Assembly: GCA_019188255.1 (NCBI GenBank)
Contig: JAETXT010000009.1
Coordinates: forward strand, 186,001-250,000
From: Verticillium longisporum
Taxonomy: Eukaryota; Ascomycota; Sordariomycetes; Glomerellales; Plectosphaerellaceae
Direction of reading: 5' to 3'
Length of the DNA stretch: 64,000 nt
The notes under the pieces were generated by a model. It saw only the letters and a program-made list of their open reading frames with translations. It had not been told where the DNA came from and did no database searches. Position 1 is the first letter of the stretch; every line of letters starts with the position of its first letter. A program made the position numbers and the translations under genes. Below, piece after piece: positions 56,701 through 64,000 of the stretch.

Positions 56701-58768
56701 GGTATGGGCTCAGAGCGTCCGGGGTGTTCGGGCTCTGTGGGCGTGCTCTTCTGACTTTGCGACTTGCTCTTCTTCGACAGGCTACGCCTCTCCGCTTCCT
56801 GTTGGGCAAGAATCTCTCGCATCCTGTCGTCCTCTTCTCTGGTCCTCCGTCGGCCGCGCTTGGGATCAATGTCCCTGTTCACTTGAAGAATGTCGTCAAA
56901 ATCGGAATCTGTCTCGTCCTCGTCAAGAATTACACTTCGTTCCTTGTGGAGTTGAAGAGGCGCGGGTGGTGCTTTGCGGGGCGGGGGTGCCGGGAATTTC
57001 GCGAGACCTTCGTCCGTCTGAGGGCTGGCGTGTGAAGCGGCGACAGGCGAAGGAGGTCCCACAGGGGGGTTTGGAGGAGGCATCCTGGGCGGTTTGCTTG
57101 GCAAACTTCGAGATGGCGGTAGAGCAAGATTGAGCGGCAGCTCTAGAAGCTGTCTTTGGTCATCTTGCTGTCGTGCGACCTGCTCTGCCTTCTCTTCCGC
57201 TTCATGGTCGTACCGATCGTACGCATGCTCCTGAGGCTTGGGCATTGTGTGGGAGGGGTCGAGCATCTCACCCACAGCCGATGGAGGGCCATTGTGTGGC
57301 TGGTCGGCGGGGGGCGTGATGGGGTACGGGGCCATGGCGAGGTCGATGGGAGAATGCTTTTGGCTGTCGGAGTCGAGGCTAGGGGAGTCGGGCGCCGCGG
57401 GCTGCTGGTCGGTCGGGCCATGGACATCCACCTTGGGGACTGATCGTCCCAGAACATCAGCGACGCTTCCAGACTTCTTCAAGCCCGCGGATTTGGCGAT
57501 TTCTGGAACAGACATGACCTCCTTCAGCTTCTTACGGTACTTCTCCTTGTCCTTCAAAGACCGTTCCAGGTCCTTGTTGAGGCCAAGGATCATAGCGCGC
57601 TGCTTGTCGACGAGGCGCCATAGCTGCGCGTTCTGTTGCGCCTGGGACTGCTTCTCCTTCAACAGATACTGGATCACTGCTTCAGGGCTGCCGGCCGTCT
57701 TGATGAGGCCGGCAATGTCCTGCGAGTCGGTCTCGAGTTCCCGCGATCCCTTTTGCGAGCTCGTCTTGGTCGCAGCGGATATGGCCGAGTCCATGGAGGA
57801 AGTTCGGGGGGCACCCTTGGTCGGCTCTGCCCGGGAAGCAGCCGAGGGACCGGCAGCCATGCCGGGAGGCATCGGAGATCTCGGCAAACCTATGACAGCA
57901 GGCTTGCGGGGCGCAACAGGGTCGGAGACACTTCGACTGTCATTCGTGGCGTGGGAGGGTGCGTTGGGTCTGTCCAGGGATTGTGTCAGCGAAACGGGAA
58001 AGGCAGCTGGGCGCCGGAAAGCTTGAGTCGTGACGAACGATGAGAATGTCGGATCGGGCGTCGATTTTCCAGAGGAGTCGCTCTGGTAGTACGTCCTCTC
58101 CGTGGCCAGCAGGTCGTCCAGCTTTTCCCTCGGAGAGCGCGGCTCGTCGACGGGCGACGTTGGACTGTAGGGGATGGCGGTCCTCAGGATGGGAGCCGTC
58201 GCTGGCGCTGGGAAGTTTGACCGGCTTGGCGACGGGCTCGCGGCGGACAGGGCGGCCGTCAGAGAGAGCGGACTGGGTATTGGTCTTCGAGCAGATCTAT
58301 GGCGCGGAGAGCCGTGTCAGTTGGGTGCCACGAGGCTACAGTCGTGGGATTGTTGCACGACAGAACGCCAGGCATGAACGGCGAGGGAAGCAAAGTATGG
58401 GGTAGGAGCTTCGTTCTTGGGTTGCAAGAGAAGGTGGTCAAGGCGAGAAGGCCAGAGAGGAGTGCGGATCAAGTCGCCTCGCAAGCGAAAATGAGAACAC
58501 GAGACGAGGTGCCGTTTGGCTGACCGAGGGACCCTATGGAGAGGGAGTGAGGGAGAGAGATCGCGTACCTTGTGGGCGGTGACGAGAGAAGACTGATGGT
58601 CGAGGAGGCAGGGAGGTTGTTGAGAACACGGCCGGTGGTTGGGCTGTCATCAAGCATCGACGAGGAGGATGTCGGAGAAGACGATTGCTGACGGTGTTGA
58701 CGAGGGGGCTCAGAAGCGGAGGTGACGGAGGACGAGCCATGGGCACCCTGAAGTGCATGCTGCGACAT
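53782..58768 (-). CDS. BEM3: PX-PH-RhoGAP protein, Bem3-type Rho/Cdc42 GTPase activator (one apparent frameshift)
   Basis: Exons 58768-58569 and 58296-53782 (minus strand), with a 272-base intron, would give about 1571 residues if one base is allowed for in the C4 run at 55117-55120. There the frame changes between DMHVISDSSSWG and NKPQALSVPSYEEKK, both family-like. Order: a Ser/Pro-rich N-terminus with SPREKLDDLLATE, a coiled coil (~250-310), long disordered Pro-rich sequence, a PX domain (~730-880, RVFKGFITEEYPDLLLPPNAL), a PH domain (~900-1020, GYLAKRGKNFGGWRARLFVLD) and a RhoGAP domain (~1185-1375) with arginine finger GIFRLSGS. The C-terminus is Gln-rich (polyQ near 54030-54065) and Gly/Tyr-rich. 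Bem3 stimulates GTP hydrolysis by Cdc42 at polarised growth sites; PX and PH target it to phosphoinositide membranes. The domain order fits Bem3 well; the exact GTPase is inferred. Confidence 0.9.
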
Positions 58769-61700
58769 GGTCCCCAATGCGATGGAAAGATGGGATGGGA
58801 TTTGTGACCGGGGGGGGGGCAGCCGAAGAGCCCACGCCGCAATGGGGGTGGAGGCGAAGGCCGAGGCTTTGGGGGGTGCAGGGCACCCAGCGAGGGTTTC
58901 GAGACGACCAGGTGGCCGTGATTGGCGTTGCAGGTATCACCACGTCGGCTGCCGGCTCATGCAGTCGCGATTGCGCTTCTGAGACGCCCAGGCGCTGGTG
59001 CTACTGTTGTGCTTGTTGTCGGGACCCGGGTCCGGCGTCTGAAGTTCGTGATGTTTATTTGGGTGGTTTGGCGTTGGAGTACAGGGCTCAGAGGCTGATG
59101 TTGGGCGGGGGGCGTGTGAGGAAGAGAAAGGGACAGCTGACAGGTGGAAGGTACGCTGGTGGATCGAAACGGGAACCGGCAAGCAGCGAGATGAGGAGGT
59201 AGGGATGCCGCGAGAGTGAGAAGAAAGAGAGGAGAGAGGGGGGGCCCCGTCAAAGAAGAAGAGCTTGGATGGACTCTTTTTTTTTGTCCTGTATTGTGCT
59301 GTCGACCTGGGTTCAGGCCTGACTGATGCTGCAGTGCAGACTAGGAGGCACTGGGCTGACCGGGGAAGTGGGACGTGCGATATGCAGCTAAAAGGCAAGA
59401 CACCAAATTTGTTTTACATCCTGTCCTAATAAGGGGCTTGGCGTCAGGGCCAGCAGAGGCACCCGACTTGATTTGTGTTTACTTGACGCGCCTCACATCA
59501 ACCTTATTCCATGCTATTTGTGACAATAGCAATAGCAAGCCATTGCAGAGGAACCTGGAAACATTCGGTCATACCGAAACTCAAGCATCGTGACGAGCGC
59601 ATGAGGTTACGCTGACTTGACCTGGCAAGGAAGCGAGTGACGGGGTCGGAATGCATCTGTCGGGGCGTTGCACATGATGAGTTTCATTTCGTGGCAGCTA
59701 ATAAGCATGTAAGGTACCTAAGGTACCTAGGTGAGGTACCAACCTTGGGTCAGGTAGGTAAGGTAGGTAGGTACCTGACCATGAGGCTGTTGAGGTATCA
59801 ACCTGCCTGCTGTAAGGCAGTCGAAGCTCCACCAAGCTAGAACGCTCTCAGGGAGTGGCCCATTGCTAGCATCGGTCGAGGTAGCCGCTAAGACTTAGCT
59901 CGTCAGCCAGGGCGCCTAAGTATGCCAGTGCCAGCGCCAGCGGTCCATCGCCCGCCCTGCCTGCCCGTGTCATGACGGGCAGGAAGGGCCTTCCCGTCTT
60001 CTTGGTGCTTGGGTTAAGCACCAGCCGAATACGCCTGCCAAACATGCGAGGTGTGGGCTCGAGCGATGCTGAGCAAAAGGGTGGGTGGGTGGTCATTGCC
60101 ACGCGATCCAGAGGCTCCCTGCCTCCTCCAACTCCACTCACTGGGTGCCAGGAAGGTATGAGGATGCTCTAGTTTTTGCATCAACTGCGTCTGCTTCCTC
60201 CATTATCATCATCATCATCACCATTCGGGTCCGTCCACCCGTGCGCGCGAAGCTTCGCTATCCCTGCATCACACTTCAGCAATTCCTCATTACCGGAGAT
60301 TTTATTTTAGTTTCCCCCTCCCCCCTTCATCACCTCGTACTCTCTATGGTCTCATCTAGGGCCTCTTCGCTGCTGCTACCCCCCAAAGACATTTTATTAC
60401 TCCCCTGTTCCTGATAATGAGTAGCGCTCCCATGGCCAAAACCGGACCAGAACGACATGCACACAAAGGCCACCAAAACTGCCCCTGGCCCCAGGCCAAT
60501 GCTCAAGCCCCAGCACACAAGGAACAGGACCCAACAGGAAGGGGAGAAACCAGCCCCTAATCAAATTCCAAGACCAGGGGCTGCGACCATTCACAACTGC
60601 TGCTCCGAATTGAGGCCCTGGTCCGACAGCCACATCTTTCCCCATCAAGAAAAGCTCAAACGGCACTTCCCAGGCTCCCCTTCGTGCCAGCCTCTCAAGC
60701 ACTGTCCATAATCTCTTGCGATCTACATCCGTCCATCATCTCATCATGACCCCAAGACTACTGAAATGCCGTCGCCTCGCTCAAAGCCTCCGTCCAACCT
60801 CGTGACTGGATGGCGTCGATAGCGCGTTGCGCCGTTGCCCTCATCGTCCTTGTAGGTGCATCGAAGTTCTGGGCACCAATCCGTCAGACCTCGAGTCCGT
60901 GTTGGACTTTTGCTCGACGTCTTTGAAGGTTGACAGAGCTGTGAAGCGACATGGTGGAAAAAAGGCCCAATCGCGAGGGGTACCACGAACAACCCCTCAA
61001 GTTCTTTGCGACCTGCCCAATCCACCATCCTGATTCCACCCTCCAACACAGCGTCTCACTGAAACCCAAGGCGGTGTGACCGCCCAGCCGAAGAACAGCG
61101 CTCCTGTTGCTCGTCCATCATGGCCTCTTTCCTGCACTTTCCTCCGTCTTTGGGTTCATCCGGCATCTGCAGCGGCCGCGTTCGGCTTGGGGCTGGCTGT
61201 GCCATGGAGAATGATCGTCAGTGCCATCCCACGTTGGCTGCACGAGCTAGCGGGAGTCGAATTTCAATCACCCTGTATCAACCTACGAAACGGGCGCTCC
61301 TTCGCGTCTGATGAAAATAAGGGGGTTCCGGGCTCGTTCGGGCCGTTCAGACCAGCAGAGTCTATTTGTTCAACCTCAAAGGAAAGCTCTTGTCAAGTCT
61401 GAGAAAATGTGTCCACTCCTACGGAGGCTACGTCCGCCCCTGTGTCGCTTTCGAAATGATTACGAGGGTCGCAATGTCAGAATGGACCCGCCGGGGGTGG
61501 AGGCCGTTTTCTTTCTCTCGTGCCAGTTTTACTAGTGAGCCACAAGAGGCGGCGGCCTGGACAGGAAAAGCAACCCAGGGACACACGGACGCCTCTCGCC
61601 CCGCATTCTTGAGGAACCCCTTTTCTTCTGACGCCTCGACCACGCCCAACCTGGTCAGTCCGGGTGCCTCTGCGACCATTGGGTCTTGGGACCCTTGCTG

Positions 61701-63326
61701 GCAGCTTGGCTATCGATGGCCGCCGCCACACTGCTTGTCGAAATGGGGTCGGCAACCGCCTGTAGCGCTTTTCACGCCTGCTGACCAGTCCGCTCTAACC
61801 AGGCTGAACGTGAGGAAGATGGCAGTCACGATCGGATCACTCCACTGCCCCTGAAGCGAGATCTACGATATCTATTGCGACACCTCAGACACGCGCCAAC
61901 CAACGGCGGCCATGGCCCCGCAGGTTTACTTGTACTTGCCCATGGCCCTTTGAAACGATCAGCAACCCCCAGGTAATTTTCGACACTGCGGAAACCAGCC
62001 TGAGGTTGTACCAACAGCTCTTATTGATGAAGGACGCCCACCTTAACCGCCTTGGTGCTCGGAATGAGCGCAGGCTTCCAAGTGGAGACTTGGACGCAGA
62101 ATACGGCGGCGTGCACAGGTCTGATTTTTGCTTGTCAGGCGCTGGCTGATGCATCGCGAGTGAACACTCTCTAGAGCGAGATACCGCTCGTCCCGAGCCC
62201 TCGTCTCATGTCCTGTTCCCAGGCATCACAGCTATCAAAGGCAAGTCCGCGCGTCGACCGGCCGAGACCAATCCCGATCGTGTTCACTTCTGAGAGTGCA
62301 CTTTCGTCGCGTATTTGTCCGACGAATTTGAGAAGGGTGGTGTGATGCTTGGATCTTAGCCCCGCGTTTCCCTGATAGTTTTGGCATGTATGTCAGTGCT
62401 CAACGCAAGGCCTCCGGCCCCGATGGTTTGGGTCCTACCCTCCTTGTTTCTCACGAACACAATCCATGAAGGAATTATACAGTAATACCATAAAGTGTTG
62501 AATGAATTGACAAGCATTGAATACTCCTGACGCCATACTCGCGCCGCTTTCTGAGATGTTACACTCGGCGAGTGCACACTATGCTTGGGGATCAATTTGC
62601 GCTGAGGCAACCATCGTCGTATCCAAAAGTCGGCAATGGCACATGCCGGTGTTGTAAAGAGATCAAACCGAAAGAAGCTTCTCCAAAGCCAACGCAAGAT
62701 CCAGAATCTCCACTCAAGCCCTTCCCAGATCTATAGAACATGGGCCGAAACACAACATTTACCAGCCAACGACAATTCCATCTGACCTTCCCAACCCCCC
62801 CCGGCATGTGCGTGTCGCGACCACGTTTCATCTTGCTCCTTCCGACGACTCGCGACCTCCGCCCCGCCTCCGCGGTGAACGTCTCAGCCAAAAAGAATAA
62901 CAATGACTCGGCAGCTTAGGCAAAAAGAAGCCTGCTTCCTGACGCGGCTCTATATTTTATCTATTTTGGCTTTCTATGCACCTTGATTTTGTGAAGGAGG
63001 ATGAACCTAAGAACGGACGCGCGTGGCCGAGAGAAATGTGAACTGCCGAATGGGATGATAGGGCTAGGCGGGGCTCCTCCGGACGAGACGCACCCGACTC
63101 ACGGACGTCGTAATGTGACCTTGGAGTGACGCAAGGGGAGGATATGTATGGAAATAATCCGGCTGGCGGTTCAAGGGCGAATCGTACGACCGAGGGCGTG
63201 GCTCCGATGAAGACCCGAACAGCCAGCCCGGAACTCGTCCGGTCCTGGAGACGCCTTGTATATCTTTCTCAATATAGGCAGCCGGCATGGTCCGGGGAAG
63301 CCATGTACGGCGTCATTTTGCTCTTC
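58769..63326. other. 4.6 kb without a recognised gene
   Basis: The first part is the promoter and leader of the RhoGAP gene. Many short frames between 60,000 and 63,000 lack motifs. A CAT/ATC repeat occurs at about 60,203-60,222. A non-coding transcript or an unrecognised spliced gene cannot be excluded. Confidence 0.45.
59711..59780. repeat. cluster of GGTACCT / AGGTAGGT repeats
   Basis: Repeated, partly palindromic units (AAGGTACCTAAGGTACCTAG, then AGGTAGGTAAGGTAGGTAGG) fill about 70 bases. It could be a local simple repeat or a regulatory patch; nothing else marks it. Confidence 0.7.
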
Positions 63327-64000
63327 TTAGCTCTGCCCTTCGTCAGGAAAAATATCGAAGAGATTATTGCCAGAGCCGTCCATATCGATATGCCCTCCCG
63401 TATTTTCAAGGGCTCCAGCACTGTAATGAAGAGGTTCGGGCGCTATGGCGTCAGACTGTGAAAGAGTAGGCTGCGTTGCCTCTCCATAAATTGCCAGCCC
63501 AATGTGCTCGTTCGGGACATTCAGATGGACCCTTTGCCATGGCATCAGCTGGGTTCCCGGATGCTGGAACGCTGCATTCGTGTTTGGCGGAAGAGTATTT
63601 ACTTGTCCGGGAAGGGGTAATGAGGCTGTGGTCGGGGGCTCGAAGGTGTCTGCTATCATGGTGTCCACCCTTATCGAGGGACTATGGACCAATCTGACGT
63701 CCTGGGATAGCTCTTGGCCAGGTCCATCGGCCTCATTTATCAGCACCAGGGTGATGATGTTTGTCTTTTTCCCCAATAATGTGAACTTCTTCTCCAACAT
63801 TGTTGGCCCGGGTGGTAAGTCTCCTTCTGCCCTCGCCGAAGTGTCCGTTGAAGCTGAGGTTTCGCCGGCGTGTGCAGCCTCAAGCAGATGCGGCAACAAG
63901 TCACGCAGCACTTTCTGCGTGCTGATGGTGAAAGCCTTTTCGAACATGGCCCGACTCGCCGACGCCGGCGAGGGTAGCAGCTCGGCTACGGACGCGATCC
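63327..64000 (-). CDS. 3' part of an unidentified gene, cut by window edge (possible regulator)
   Basis: The minus-strand frame is open from the window edge (64000) to a stop at 63327, about 224 codons, and reads through the ATG at 63947 without interruption, so the true start is probably outside the window. The N-terminal visible part is helical (MFEKAFTISTQKVLRDLLPHLLEAAHA). The remainder is Pro/Thr/Ser-rich with a C-terminal LFDIFPDEGQS. Such tails are common in Zn2Cys6 regulators, but no diagnostic domain is visible, so the identity is open. Confidence 0.5.
   Translation of the reverse strand, partial: IASVAELLPSPASASRAMFEKAFTISTQKVLRDLLPHLLEAAHAGETSASTDTSARAEGDLPPGPTMLEKKFTLLGKKTNIITLVLINEADGPGQELSQDVRLVHSPSIRVDTMIADTFEPPTTASLPLPGQVNTLPPNTNAAFQHPGTQLMPWQRVHLNVPNEHIGLAIYGEATQPTLSQSDAIAPEPLHYSAGALENTGGHIDMDGSGNNLFDIFPDEGQS

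Noticed and set aside
1..64000. CRISPR arrays, bacterial operons or secondary-metabolite core enzymes
   Set aside because: No direct-repeat/spacer pattern and no PKS, NRPS or terpene synthase motifs were seen; the genes are typical spliced fungal genes.

Overview
This window is nuclear DNA of a filamentous ascomycete (Pezizomycotina, most likely a Sordariomycete; I cannot name the genus). The genes have short 45-100 base introns, mostly GT-AG, some with a CTAAC/CTAAAC branch point. The gene families are typical of moulds: two Zn2Cys6 regulators, 2EXR, DUF2985, RTA1, NLP, Asp f 2/Pra1 and a Bem3-type RhoGAP. Three ~3 kb blocks are extremely AT-rich and almost devoid of CpA/TpG, the signature of saturating repeat-induced point mutation (RIP).

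Layout. 0-10 kb: an unrecognised gene-poor stretch, a conserved fungal protein (3.7-5.4 kb), a J-domain protein rebuilt from four exons, and an intact GMC oxidoreductase with an apparent GC-AG intron. 10.2-13.3 kb: a RIP-mutated hAT transposon with 8-bp target duplication, inserted exactly at the stop codon of a 2EXR gene. 13.3-30 kb: a type II membrane protein resembling glycosyltransferases, a DUF2985 membrane protein, a small secreted protein convergent with an LPMO-like secreted protein, a GMC oxidoreductase pseudogene, and an Asp f 2/Pra1/Zps1-type zinc-scavenging secreted protein. 30.8-33.9 kb: a second hAT element in the opposite orientation. 35-50 kb: an NLP (NPP1) secreted protein, tRNA-Lys(CUU), a Zn2Cys6 regulator, an RTA1-family membrane protein, a conserved low-complexity protein and a second Zn2Cys6 regulator with a His/Asp-rich tract. 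50.2-53.2 kb: a RIP-mutated element with 32-bp inverted repeats, a TAA target duplication and a Myb/SANT-like coding remnant (PIF/Harbinger-like). 53.8-58.8 kb: a large PX-PH-RhoGAP protein (Bem3 type). 58.8-63.3 kb: no gene seen. Right edge: the 3' part of a further gene.

Most striking points. (1) Both hAT copies carry, at mirror-equivalent positions next to the transposase-5' end, a tRNA-like sequence with a B box, followed by a hairpin and a T5 run. This looks like a Pol III unit carried by a DNA transposon family. (2) One hAT copy replaced the stop codon of a host gene, so the host reading frame now ends in seven residues encoded by the terminal inverted repeat. (3) RIP has saturated the interiors of all three elements but left the terminal 20-45 bases intact. 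(4) Two long conserved genes are each broken by one missing base in a four-base G/C run, which looks more like a sequence error than decay. The predicted secreted proteins (20.6-36 kb) all sit between RIP-mutated elements, as is common for fungal accessory compartments.
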